This document shows, piece by piece, positions 43,073-51,130 of a stretch of 64,000 nt of DNA (positions are counted from its first letter, which is position 1; the number at the start of each line of letters is the position of its first letter). Below the pieces are notes generated by a model. It was not told where the DNA came from, did no database searches, and was given only the letters and a program-made list of their open reading frames with translations. The translations under genes were made by a program, and so were the position numbers. This DNA comes from Haloarcula rubripromontorii (GTDB lineage Archaea; Halobacteriota; Halobacteria; Halobacteriales; Haloarculaceae), in assembly GCF_001280425.1 (NCBI RefSeq), contig NZ_LIUF01000002.1, forward strand, positions 558,001-622,000. The letters run 5' to 3'.

Positions 43073-44023
43073 ATGAAACCGACTGACCTATCGACAACCA
43101 GGCGACGACTGCTCCGGAGTCTCGTCGTCGGGGCCGCCGGTGCAGGGCTCGGAACCTCCGTCGGTGCAGCGGACCCGACCGCCGCGGCGGACAGCGCGGC
43201 CCAGAACAGGCAACCGAACACAATCGACCCGATATTCGGGCTCGCGTCGGCGGAACCGAATCCGTGTGGCGGCGACGCCGACGCATCGTGCTTCGAGTCG
43301 TTCCCGGCGGCGGTTCGTCCGGACCACGAGGTCGAGATGCACATCGGACTCCCCGGTCTGCTCTTGGCGCTGGCCGAGCAGGGCGGCCTCTCGGAACCGA
43401 CAACGACGACCGTCAATCTGGAGGCGGCCGACGGCGACATCGTTGCACGGAACCTCCACCGGCCGGACGCCACGGTCGAGATAGAGACGCCGGACGGCAC
43501 TGTCACTCGCACGGTCGCCGAAATCGCCGAACTCGTCACTTCGACGGTCGGGTTCCACTACGACCCGGCCGGGATACACGTCAATCCCGGTGACGTAGTT
43601 CTATTCAGCGCCGAGACGCCGGACCACGCCGTCGCCGCATACCACGAGCGACACGGACGACAGAACCGAGTGCCCGACTCGGTCGGACCCATCGCTTCGC
43701 CGCAGATACCCGTCGGCGGGTCCTGGCGGTACCGGTTCGAGACCGAGGGCGTCTACGACCTCTACTGCCCGCCCCACCAGGTATTCGGGATGGTCATGCG
43801 CGTGGTCGTCTCCGAAGGGGACTCGGTTCCCTCACTCTCCGTCGAGAACACCGGGCGGCCGCCGGGTGAGGAGTCGTTCCTGCCGGACATTCTCGGCGGC
43901 CTCGACCCGAACGTCCCGAGTTCCCACGCAGCGCTGACGGCAGAGCCGCTCGCACCGGAGAACATCGTCCAGAACGGGACCGTTTCCTGGGAGGCTGTCG
44001 TCGAGAGTCACCGTAGTTCGTAG
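43073..44023 (+). CDS. Tat-exported blue copper (plastocyanin/halocyanin-like) protein
   Basis: A 316-residue extracytoplasmic protein. The Tat signal TTRRRLLRSLVVGAAGAG at residues 9-26 defines the start; two in-frame ATGs upstream (42962, 42968) would bury it. The cupredoxin domain lies at about 160-245, with a first His ligand in SAETPDHAVAAYHERHG and the C-terminal ligand loop YDLYCPPHQVFGM (Cys, His, Met), a type 1 copper site. The first 130 residues and a 70-residue C-terminal extension (PPGEESFLPDILGGLDPNVPSS) are additional to the usual halocyanin. No lipobox is seen. Confidence 0.85.
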   Translation: MKPTDLSTTRRRLLRSLVVGAAGAGLGTSVGAADPTAAADSAAQNRQPNTIDPIFGLASAEPNPCGGDADASCFESFPAAVRPDHEVEMHIGLPGLLLALAEQGGLSEPTTTTVNLEAADGDIVARNLHRPDATVEIETPDGTVTRTVAEIAELVTSTVGFHYDPAGIHVNPGDVVLFSAETPDHAVAAYHERHGRQNRVPDSVGPIASPQIPVGGSWRYRFETEGVYDLYCPPHQVFGMVMRVVVSEGDSVPSLSVENTGRPPGEESFLPDILGGLDPNVPSSHAALTAEPLAPENIVQNGTVSWEAVVESHRSS

Positions 44024-44161
44024 CGTCACATACCGGTGCCCTGACGGACTACGACGGACCGCGAATCACCTGAACCCCGCTTCGACGCCGCTCGGCGAGC
44101 ACGTCTCAACTGAAGAAACGACCGCGTGAAGTCGTACGGATGTGGACGCAGTACGCTGTGA

Positions 44162-45130
44162 TTACTTGTACCCGCGGCTGGCTTCGTGGTACTGGAACAC
44201 TGTTTCCATGCCCCGAACCAGCGCGTCGAGGTCGACACTGTCCGTTTCGAACTCGCGGTCGCGAACGGACTGGTAGATGTCGGCCCACCGGTCCCGGAAC
44301 TTGGCCTCGAACTGTTCGGCTTTGATTTTGTCGATGAGTTCGGCTTTCCCGTCAGGATCTTCGAGTTCCTCGGGCGTGACGAATCCTTCCTGAAGGGCCA
44401 ACACGACGATTCCCGCAGTGTAGTCTCCTTCCTTGACCTCTCGTTCCCATGTCGTGAGCCAGTTGCCGATCCGGGCCATCTCCTGTAGGTCCCAGATGAG
44501 GTCCCGAACGGTGCCGTAGTCAGCGAGTTCGAAATCCGGCGAATACATGAGGTCAACAGCCGCGTAGGGGAACATTACCATGTTATGTGCCCCATAAGTT
44601 TCGGCCCCGCTGAGGTTCGCAATCCGGGGGTTCTCGTTGACGACCGCGCTGTAGTCCATCGCGTTCAGCGTCTGTCGCATATCGTACGTGAACACGTCGT
44701 AGAACTCGTTGACGCGCGGCGCGTCGGTCAGCCCCCCCTCGAACTCCCGCCAGACGCGCTCGATAAAGGAGAAATATTCGTCACTTACCGCCGCACGGCT
44801 CGGGTCCACGGCTGATGGGTCCTGAACGAGTCGTCGGGCCTCTTCGAAGGTGTCCCGGTCCCCGTCGTTCTCGACGATATCATCCAGAATCGTGACGTAC
44901 ATCGTGAGTATCGTCTTCTGTGTCCGGACGTGGTCTGCGTGGTCCGGATGGACAGAGGAGAGGGTAAACTCGGGGAACAGCGAGTAGATCCACTGCCAGA
45001 GGAACCGATCACGCTCACCACAGACCCGCTCGTACTCGTCTGCCAGCTCTGCAACCCGGTCCGGAAGGCTTGTTGTCCGAACCTCTTCGAGAAGGCTCTG
45101 TGCATCAACCGCAGGGGACTCGACGCTCAT
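44162..45130 (-). CDS. Class I terpene synthase homologue
   Basis: A 322-residue, all-helical protein with the class I terpenoid-cyclase signatures at the expected places: an aspartate-rich TILDDIVEND (Asp83, Asp84, Glu87), and the NSE triad ARIGNWLTTWEREVKEG with Asn223, Thr227 and Glu231 at the exact NxxxSxxxE spacing. A terminal SRGY (319-321) sits where bacterial enzymes have an RY pair, and Arg169 could be the diphosphate sensor. All would bind three Mg2+ and a prenyl diphosphate. Product is unpredictable. The ATG overlaps the stop of an upstream small ORF (ATGA). It is convergent with the copper protein gene. Related fold alternatives: phytoene synthase-like, less likely as their motifs differ. 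Confidence 0.75.
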   Translation of the reverse strand: MSVESPAVDAQSLLEEVRTTSLPDRVAELADEYERVCGERDRFLWQWIYSLFPEFTLSSVHPDHADHVRTQKTILTMYVTILDDIVENDGDRDTFEEARRLVQDPSAVDPSRAAVSDEYFSFIERVWREFEGGLTDAPRVNEFYDVFTYDMRQTLNAMDYSAVVNENPRIANLSGAETYGAHNMVMFPYAAVDLMYSPDFELADYGTVRDLIWDLQEMARIGNWLTTWEREVKEGDYTAGIVVLALQEGFVTPEELEDPDGKAELIDKIKAEQFEAKFRDRWADIYQSVRDREFETDSVDLDALVRGMETVFQYHEASRGYK

Positions 45131-45297
45131 CGTGACTGCCCCCTAACGCTTGCATCCTGCATCCCGGCACAGTCGGTCGAATAATGACCGATTAACTGGA
45201 GTTTTGCTGGTTCTACTTTTTCGGAGTGAACGGTCACTGCCTTGGCGCTCTTGCCCGACTGCGAGCCGGTTTCGATCAGTGGGTGTCCGACATCCAT
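45127..45297 (-). CDS. Candidate 56-codon ORF upstream of, and coupled to, the terpene synthase
   Basis: Starts MDVGHPLIETGSQSGK and ends DASVRGQSR. Its ATG at 45297 is 26 nt from a clean minus-strand TATA box and its TGA overlaps the terpene synthase ATG as ATGA, the arrangement of a translationally coupled pair. It is near neutral in charge, less acidic than usual for a haloarchaeal protein, and no family is recognised. It could be a small partner protein, or just a leader whose translation sets ribosome access to the synthase. Confidence 0.5.
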   Translation of the reverse strand: MDVGHPLIETGSQSGKSAKAVTVHSEKVEPAKLQLIGHYSTDCAGMQDASVRGQSR

Positions 45298-45320
45298 ACA
45301 TCCGAAAGGCAAAGTTGAGC

Positions 45321-45325
45321 TTATA
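45321..45325 (-). promoter_or_regulatory. TATA box for the terpene synthase transcript
   Basis: Minus-strand CTATAAGC 26 nt upstream of ATG 45297. The best TATA match in this region. Confidence 0.55.
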
Positions 45326-45339
45326 GTGGTACTGACGCG

Positions 45340-45547
45340 TAGCCTGCTAGTAACATACTATTAACAAGGTATTTGGCCGGTTTTAATCCGAGTTACGTAC
45401 CAGTTTTTCAATTGCTACCGAAAAAGAAATATCTGCTTACTGAAAAGTGGTGCTGATGTACAACTCAGAAAAGAAAATAAGGTGATAATAATCCGCCTGT
45501 CAGCGGGACGATGCACAACATAAAGTGCCAGCAGAACAGCCGCCGGG
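45340..45547. other. AT-rich intergenic region
   Basis: About 200 nt between the terpene synthase promoter and the HalOD1 stop, clearly richer in A/T than the flanks, with A-runs such as GAAAAGAAAATAA and several TTAAC/TATTAAC elements. No ORF or RNA gene recognised. Could be a regulatory region, or the scar of an acquired segment. Confidence 0.4.
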
Positions 45548-45847
45548 TTACGCTTCGAGTCCGGTTGCAGCCGAAATGTCACGAGACGGTGTCACAAGCA
45601 CTGAGCGGTTCCCCTCGACTTCGATGCGGCAGCCGGCCATACTGAACACCACCAGCCCGTCAGGACTCGGAGTCCCATCTGTGTCTGGGCGAAACAGCCG
45701 GTCCAGCGCATCAGGATCGATACAGTCACTGATTCGATCATCGAGGTCGACGGGGTCGACACCCAGCGTGTCAGCCACGGCGTGGACGATGGTTTCGCTC
45801 AGCGGTTCGTTGGGTGTCGGTCTGTAGACCAGTTTTGCCTGGGACAT
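45548..45847 (-). CDS. HalOD1 output-domain protein
   Basis: A 99-residue stand-alone HalOD1 domain, a haloarchaeal signalling output module. Blocks: LSETIVHAVADTLGVDPVDLDDRISDCIDPDALDRLF and GLVVFSMAGCRIEVEG. HalOD1 proteins are often encoded near histidine kinases and PAS regulators and are thought to act as output modules. It follows the large PAS/Bat gene on the same strand by 99 nt, with its own TATA-like box, so the two may work together. Confidence 0.9.
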   Translation of the reverse strand: MSQAKLVYRPTPNEPLSETIVHAVADTLGVDPVDLDDRISDCIDPDALDRLFRPDTDGTPSPDGLVVFSMAGCRIEVEGNRSVLVTPSRDISAATGLEA

Positions 45848-45866
45848 TGTTCGTCGCTGTTTGTGG

Positions 45867-45873
45867 TTTATTC
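45867..45873 (-). promoter_or_regulatory. TATA-like box for HalOD1 gene
   Basis: Minus-strand GAATAAA about 24 nt before ATG 45847. Confidence 0.4.
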
Positions 45874-45946
45874 AGTGATTGAAAAGGTGATTGTGGCTAT
45901 ACAGATACAGCTCGGTTGACTGGCCACTAACAGTATAGCGACGGTG

Positions 45947-48400
45947 TCAGCTATCGCCGAACACGAGCTCGAGCAGCTTTCGCTCGCTGACGCGGAGGTG
46001 CCGGTTGACCGTCGGCTGTGACACGTCCAGACTGGACGCGATTTCCTGCCCGGTCGTCTCTCGGGGCCAGTCGAAAAAGCCACTCAGGTACGCCGTCTGG
46101 AGGACTTCAAACTGTCTGTCTGTGAGTTGCTCTTCCAGCGCCGACCGGACTGTCCCGTCTTGCTGACTGTCAGACTGTGCGCTGTCACGGCGCGCGATCA
46201 GCGCAACGTTGGCGTAGCGCTCACCGAACTGTTCGACGAACTGCCGGACATCGGTTTCACCCGAAACGACAACTGTCACCGTGAGACCGCCCGTCGACGT
46301 TCGGATCGATTTCAACCGACCGCCCTGCTCCAGTAGCGTCCCCGCGACGGTCTGGCCCGTCACGACGACCTCGTAAAGCCCGTCCAGTTGGTCGGTCGAG
46401 ATCGATCGCGCGGTGTCGACACGGGCCATCGATAGCAGCTGTTCCTCGACGACAGCCGGGTCACAGTCCGAGACAGCGAGGAAGAGGCGGAGTGCACCGT
46501 CGCCTCGCTGTACAGCGCCTTCACAGACGACAGAGACGCCGAGCCGGTCCGCGAGCTGGGTCAGGAACGACTGCGGAGCAGACAGTGATAGTTCGAGTTC
46601 GACGGTGCCGTCGCCGGCCCGACGCTGCCGGGATTCGACCTCTCGTATCGCATTCGCGATTGTCTCACCGAGTTCGGCGAACACCTCTTGGAGCATCTCA
46701 TCGAACCCGTCTTCTTGGTCGGCGTACACCGTCAGGACGCCGTAGACGAAGTCGTCGTACTCAAGCGGGATACTGAGCGCCGACTGGAATTCGCGAGAGA
46801 GGGCCTCGGTCCGCCAGTGGTCGCCCCGGAGGTTGTCGGCCACTGACGGGACAACAGTCATCGATTCGGACTGTGCAGTCTGGACGGCCGGCGGTCCGCC
46901 ATCGCGTTCGAGTGACAGCGAGATGGCGTCCAGATAGCTCGCGGTGTCGCCTGCCCACGCCCGGGGGACGAGTTCCGTCGCATCCTGTCGGCCGAGCCAG
47001 GCGAAAGAGAACCACTGTGAGTCGGCCAACTGGTCACACACCGCCTGTTCGATCTCCTCGGTAGTCTCCGCTTCGACGAGTACCTGGTCTATCCGGCGGA
47101 TGATTGCGTTGACCTGCTTGAGCCGACGTAGCTCGCGGTTCTGTTCGCGGCGTTCGGCCTCGCGTTCTCGGAGCGTCGTCTCGCGGTCGACGCGTGCGAG
47201 TGCAGCTTCCGCGCTGGCGGCGAGCAGGTCTACCATTTCGCGCGTTCTGGCGTCGCTGTGTTGCTCGCCCAGTTCGATGTAAAACACACCGTGGTCTTCG
47301 AGCGGGAGACAGAGTCGCGTCGCGTCCGCCATCACCGGTCCCGCCCCGAGGTCGATGGGGTCGCCAGCGGCGACTTCGGCTGGACTGTCCTGTACGAACA
47401 CGTCCCACACCGTGCTATCCCCCGGTCCGATAGACGCGCTTCGATCCGTCTCGACGTCGCCGACGCTTCGAAGGGTGTTGTCACTCCGGTCGAACAGATA
47501 GATCTCTACGTCGGGCAACTCCAACACGTCGACGGCAGTGTCGAGTATCTGCTCGGCCACAGCCGTCTTCGTTTCCGTGTGTAGCAGCTTCCGGGTCGAC
47601 TCGTGTAGCGCCGCGAGCGTCTCTTCGAACCGCTTCCGGTCCGATATGTCACGGACGACACCGACCTGCCGGTAGCTCCCGTCCTCGCGGTCGTACGTCG
47701 TGAACTTGGTTTCTATCGGAAGCGTGTCCCCGTCAGCAGTTCTGAGGTCCGTTGTCAGTGTCCCCACGTCGCGCTCACCTTCGATGAACTGCCGTGACAT
47801 CTCCGCGGCCTCCTCGATGACGGATTCGTCCGCCAGCAGCGTCGCGTTCGACCCGACCAGTGTGTCCTTGTCGTAGCCGGTCATCGATTCGACGGCGCTG
47901 TTGACCGTCTGCATCGTGAACGCCTCATCAAGTGTGTAGATGCCGTCTTCGATGGTCTCGACGATCCGTTCGTACTGTTCGAGCATCTCCGTCCGCTCGT
48001 GGCGTTCGGTGATATCGTGGACGATACCCAGATACAGGTCCTCGCCGTCCCACTGTTGCGGTTCGAACGCGATTTCGACCCACCGCTCGGTGTCGCCGGC
48101 AGTACACGACGACGTCAGCGGTGTTTCCGGTGACTCACTGCAGTGGGTACCGAGATCAACGTCACGCAGATCCGGGAAGAACCCATCTATCTGGCATCCA
48201 AACACGTCCGACGGGTCGGAGTCAAGGAGCTCACAGAGGTGATCGTTCCCGGTCCGTATCTCCCCGTCCGCGGCGACGACGACCACTGGCTCGGGCATTC
48301 GCGCGGCGAGCGTCTCCAACAGCACAGGGGGGGACTGCTGTGCCGGTGTGTCAGGTGCCGCTTGTTTGTCCTCATCCGTTCCACCGACCGGCTTCTCCAT
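45947..48400 (-). CDS. PAS/GAF sensor with Bat-type HTH regulator
   Basis: An 817-residue, single-chain sensor-regulator. Order: PAS at about 30-130 (MPEPVVVVAADGEIRTGNDH), PAS/PAC at 145-260 (EDGIYTLDEAFTMQTVN; VGVVRDISDRKRF), GAF at 275-410, a coiled coil, a second GAF at about 440-590 (QWFSFAWLGRQ), a Bat-type domain at 610-745, and a C-terminal HTH_10 (LTDRQFEVLQTAYLSGFFDWPRETTGQEIA...). Bat of Halobacterium activates the bacterio-opsin operon under low oxygen. No kinase domain is present, so it acts directly on DNA. Cofactor and target unknown. Confidence 0.92.
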   Translation of the reverse strand: MEKPVGGTDEDKQAAPDTPAQQSPPVLLETLAARMPEPVVVVAADGEIRTGNDHLCELLDSDPSDVFGCQIDGFFPDLRDVDLGTHCSESPETPLTSSCTAGDTERWVEIAFEPQQWDGEDLYLGIVHDITERHERTEMLEQYERIVETIEDGIYTLDEAFTMQTVNSAVESMTGYDKDTLVGSNATLLADESVIEEAAEMSRQFIEGERDVGTLTTDLRTADGDTLPIETKFTTYDREDGSYRQVGVVRDISDRKRFEETLAALHESTRKLLHTETKTAVAEQILDTAVDVLELPDVEIYLFDRSDNTLRSVGDVETDRSASIGPGDSTVWDVFVQDSPAEVAAGDPIDLGAGPVMADATRLCLPLEDHGVFYIELGEQHSDARTREMVDLLAASAEAALARVDRETTLREREAERREQNRELRRLKQVNAIIRRIDQVLVEAETTEEIEQAVCDQLADSQWFSFAWLGRQDATELVPRAWAGDTASYLDAISLSLERDGGPPAVQTAQSESMTVVPSVADNLRGDHWRTEALSREFQSALSIPLEYDDFVYGVLTVYADQEDGFDEMLQEVFAELGETIANAIREVESRQRRAGDGTVELELSLSAPQSFLTQLADRLGVSVVCEGAVQRGDGALRLFLAVSDCDPAVVEEQLLSMARVDTARSISTDQLDGLYEVVVTGQTVAGTLLEQGGRLKSIRTSTGGLTVTVVVSGETDVRQFVEQFGERYANVALIARRDSAQSDSQQDGTVRSALEEQLTDRQFEVLQTAYLSGFFDWPRETTGQEIASSLDVSQPTVNRHLRVSERKLLELVFGDS

Positions 48401-48490
48401 ACCGTTTCACGGCACTTGCCATGGGAAAGGTTGCTTTCAGTATACGTACCAGAACGCGATACCTGTGTATCTGTTAGGTCCGGATACGGC

Positions 48491-49153
48491 TCAGTCGCTC
48501 CCGGCGATCCGAACCACGTCTTCGAGGCCAGACACGTCGTGGTCCGGTGTCACGTCGAATTGCGTGTCGACCCTGTGGGGTCGACGGATGAACGCCGAGT
48601 CGATGCCGGCCCGGTGTGCCGCCTCGATGTCGGATGCGTTGTCGCCGACAAACAGGGCGTCGCTGACGTCGAGGTCCGCCATCGCCCGCTCGATGTAGTA
48701 CGGCCGCGGTTTCTTCCGCCGAAGGCTCTCGACTGTCGGCTCGCGCGCCCAGACGGTGTCGAAATAGTGGCCGATGTCGAAATGTTCGAAGGCGAAGGCG
48801 ACGGTCTCGCGCTGGTTCGAGGAAACCACGCCCAGCGGGCAGTCAAGTCGGTCAAGCACGGACACGTCGGCGTAGGGCTGTTTCTCGCCGGCCCGGATAA
48901 GCGCCTGCTGCACCGCGGTCAGGGCCTCGTCACGAGCCCGGAAGAACCGCTCGGGATCGATGTCGTACTCCGTACAGATGTCGGTGAGTTCAGGCACTGT
49001 CACGCCGATGCTCATCGCCTCGACGTGGGCTGTCGACGGCGAGACCACCCCCAGCTCCTCGAATGCCTGCCGTGCGCCGACGTAGTGTGCATCCATGTCC
49101 GTCAGCGTCAGCAACACGCCGTCGTTGTCGAAGATGACCGATTCGTACCCCAT
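48491..49153 (-). CDS. HAD-superfamily hydrolase
   Basis: A 220-residue phosphatase-type protein. Motif I VIFDNDGVLL has Asp9 and Asp11; motif II VVSSNQRETV, motif III Lys in RRKKPRPYY, and motif IV LFVGDNASDIEAA. The ATG at 49153 gives the motif at the N-terminus; the 7 extra residues from 49174 are not needed. A helical cap is inserted after motif I. Substrate unknown. Confidence 0.9.
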   Translation of the reverse strand: MGYESVIFDNDGVLLTLTDMDAHYVGARQAFEELGVVSPSTAHVEAMSIGVTVPELTDICTEYDIDPERFFRARDEALTAVQQALIRAGEKQPYADVSVLDRLDCPLGVVSSNQRETVAFAFEHFDIGHYFDTVWAREPTVESLRRKKPRPYYIERAMADLDVSDALFVGDNASDIEAAHRAGIDSAFIRRPHRVDTQFDVTPDHDVSGLEDVVRIAGSD

Positions 49154-49195
49154 CACCCACTCAGAGGGGGACACACGCAGAAAGCTTTCGCGTGC

Positions 49196-49657
49196 TCACA
49201 GCCCGAGATCCTCGCTGTCGCTTCCGCCCTGATCGAACTGCTCCGGCGGTCGCCCGGCTTCGTCGATAACGTCACCGGTTACCACGACCGGGCAATCCAC
49301 TCGCAGGGAAATTGCGATAGCGTCCGATGGGCGGGCGTCGAACACCATGTCCTTCCGTCGGTCATCGGTGTACTGCTCCGCGTCAATTTTCCCGTAGAAC
49401 GTCCCGTCGGCCAGGTCGTCGATACGGACGCGGTCGATGGCAGCCCCGAACTCCGTCACCATCTCGACCAGCAGGTCGTGGGTGAGCGGGCGCTCGAAGG
49501 GCTCGCCGGCCATCGCCAGCTGCATCGACTGGGCCTGATCCTTGCTGACGAAAATGGGGACGATCTCCTCGCGCGCCCGGAGCAGCACGACCGGCGTGCC
49601 GCCTCCCTCCTCGCTGACGCCGACCCCGACCCCTTCGACCGTGGCATCGTGTTCCAT
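49196..49657 (-). CDS. Bifunctional nuclease family protein (DUF151)
   Basis: A 153-residue DUF151 protein: GGTPVVLLRAREEIVPIFVSKDQAQSMQLAM, PLTHDLLVEMVTEFGAAIDRVRIDDL, GTFYGKIDAE and VFDARPSDAIAISLRVDCPVVV. The family is named after a plant nuclease with RNase and DNase activity, and similar proteins are common in archaea and thermophiles. The C-terminal 20 residues are acidic and disordered. 42 nt upstream of the HAD gene on the same strand. Confidence 0.9.
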   Translation of the reverse strand: MEHDATVEGVGVGVSEEGGGTPVVLLRAREEIVPIFVSKDQAQSMQLAMAGEPFERPLTHDLLVEMVTEFGAAIDRVRIDDLADGTFYGKIDAEQYTDDRRKDMVFDARPSDAIAISLRVDCPVVVTGDVIDEAGRPPEQFDQGGSDSEDLGL

Positions 49658-49825
49658 GGACCAGTGTTAGGCTCGCGGGTATGAAAAGCTACCCCGGCGG
49701 CGGTTTCAGGAGCTGTTCTGTGTACATTCCCTCGCCGACTGGACCGGCAACACGACGCGCACGCTAGCCATCTCATCCGGTAGTCCGGTTACAGTGTGAC
49801 TGCGCTATGAACGGGCGTCGAATCG

Positions 49826-49886
49826 GAATTAAACCGAATTAAAACGGGCGGTAAACCATTCAACTCGGACAAATTCGCCTTAATTC
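49826..49886. repeat. Cluster of three GAATTAA motifs
   Basis: GAATTAAA occurs at 49826-49833 and again at 49836-49843, exactly one helical turn (10 bp) apart. The reverse complement TTAATTC is at 49880-49886. In GC-rich DNA this cluster between two divergent genes suggests a bound operator. Confidence 0.4.
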
Positions 49887-49935
49887 GCGTTTTCCGCTTC
49901 CCTCCTTCATATGCCACTGGGCCAGAGAGCCAGGC

Positions 49936-49940
49936 GGAGG
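49936..49940 (+). promoter_or_regulatory. Shine-Dalgarno-like GGAGG for secreted protein gene
   Basis: GGAGG lies 11 nt before ATG 49952. Unlike most neighbours, whose starts fit leaderless transcripts, this gene has a ribosome-binding site. Confidence 0.55.
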
Positions 49941-49951
49941 CAACGATCACG

Positions 49952-50443
49952 ATGAAACTCACTACGATTGCCGGCGGCCTGCTTGCCGTGCTCGTCATCA
50001 CGGGCTCGGCGGCGGCACTACCCGGCGCAGCAGGCGCACAGGCCGATGATCGCGCGGACAACGCACAGGCGACCAACGCTTCTGAGCAGGCAGCGAAGGA
50101 AACGGCGACCGCTGATGAGAACGAATCTGGCAGCGGTGCCGAGGCGGCTGACCGACGCGGCCCGCCCGCTGACGCCGGCCAGGCAGGCGACCAGCGCGGC
50201 CCGCCGTCGGACCTCCCCGGACAGGTCCCTGACTTCGTCAGCGAGATTCACACGCTCATCGAACAGAAGCAGGTCGGCGAATTCACCGGGGACCTGGGCG
50301 CACAGATAAGCGACTTGACTCCCGGTGACGAGAGCGATGCGGCTGAGAACGATAGCGTTGACGCGGACGACGTTGATGCGGAGTCGACTGACGAGACGGC
50401 TGCGGCCGACGACCAGTCCACTGACGACGACAGCGACGCGTAA
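49952..50443 (+). CDS. Secreted acidic low-complexity protein
   Basis: A 163-residue protein with a classical signal peptide (MKLTTIAGGLLAVLVITGSAA, cleavage likely near AGAQA at 27-31). The mature region is Asp/Glu/Ala/Thr-rich. The central RRGPPADAGQAGDQRGPPSD holds a duplicated RGPP motif, and PDFVSEIHTLIEQKQVGEF is the only segment predicted helical. No enzymatic domain. A Shine-Dalgarno site precedes the ATG. Confidence 0.7.
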   Translation: MKLTTIAGGLLAVLVITGSAAALPGAAGAQADDRADNAQATNASEQAAKETATADENESGSGAEAADRRGPPADAGQAGDQRGPPSDLPGQVPDFVSEIHTLIEQKQVGEFTGDLGAQISDLTPGDESDAAENDSVDADDVDAESTDETAAADDQSTDDDSDA

Positions 50444-50524
50444 TCCTTCCCCCTGACCTGCCGGCGCTCCACAGACGACTGACCAAGCGCGGTTTTTTTG
50501 CTTGCTGACCTCTGAGTGGTGTGT

Positions 50525-50836
50525 ATGGATGACACCGCCGAGTCCAGCGTCCGCGCCGACGACGGAACTGGTGACCGCACGACAGCGGACCTGCTTGCGG
50601 GTGACGAGGACTCGTCGGGCGAGATGAACCGGAAGCGGGCCCTTCTGTTTGTCTCGCCGTTTCTCGCTATCGGGCTGTTCGACCTGGCCCTGCTGCTTGG
50701 CTGGGGGCTGGACCCGCTGTGGGGATTCATGATTCTCCCGCCGATACTGTTCGTCTCGGTGCTCGGCTGGATCGCGTTTCGGACCGGATTCGCGAGCGAC
50801 CGGACCGGGGATCCAGCCCTCGATAGCCACGACTGA
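50525..50836 (+). CDS. Small membrane protein with two helices
   Basis: A 103-residue protein: a 38-residue acidic cytoplasmic N-terminus, then two hydrophobic segments (ALLFVSPFLAIGLFDLALLL and WGFMILPPILFVSVLGWIAF) joined by GLDPL, and a polar tail. Unknown function. ATG 50525 is used; the frame opens 3 codons earlier. Confidence 0.6.
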   Translation: MDDTAESSVRADDGTGDRTTADLLAGDEDSSGEMNRKRALLFVSPFLAIGLFDLALLLGWGLDPLWGFMILPPILFVSVLGWIAFRTGFASDRTGDPALDSHD

Positions 50837-50889
50837 CGGTTCGCGGCGTCGGGAGAACACCGAGTGACTGCCCGCGCCGGTGCGGGTGC

Positions 50890-51126
50890 CTATTCTTCGA
50901 ACAGGTCGTCGACGGCAGCCCGGGCAGCGAGGGCGGCGTCGTCCGCGACCTGTGCCTCGTCCTGACGACTGTCGGGCGCGTTGACGTACACGTCGACGTT
51001 CAGTACGCCGTCTTCGAAGGTGACAGTCACGTCGAGGTCCTCGACTGCGCCGACGTCGTACCGAGAGAAGACAACGTCTTCGGCGGCAGCCGAGGCCGTC
51101 TCGACGACCTCATCATCTGTCGGCAT
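50890..51126 (-). CDS. DUF3194 family protein
   Basis: A 78-residue acidic protein, MPTDDEVVETASAAAEDVV at the start, with a strand pair (VEDLDVTVTFEDGVLNVDVYVNA) and a C-terminal helix. It fits DUF3194, which archaeal genomes often place directly after prefoldin beta, as here (4-nt gap). Role unknown, but the coupling suggests a link to the chaperone or translation cluster. Confidence 0.85.
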   Translation of the reverse strand: MPTDDEVVETASAAAEDVVFSRYDVGAVEDLDVTVTFEDGVLNVDVYVNAPDSRQDEAQVADDAALAARAAVDDLFEE

Positions 51127-51130
51127 CGCC

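Noticed and set aside
45340..45547. AT-rich region considered as a mobile-element scar
   Set aside because: No transposase remnant, terminal inverted repeats or target-site duplication could be seen. Kept only as an AT-rich intergenic region.
48143..49684. 513-residue plus-strand frame across the Bat regulator, HAD and DUF151 genes
   Set aside because: Spans three well supported minus-strand genes; no domain recognisable.
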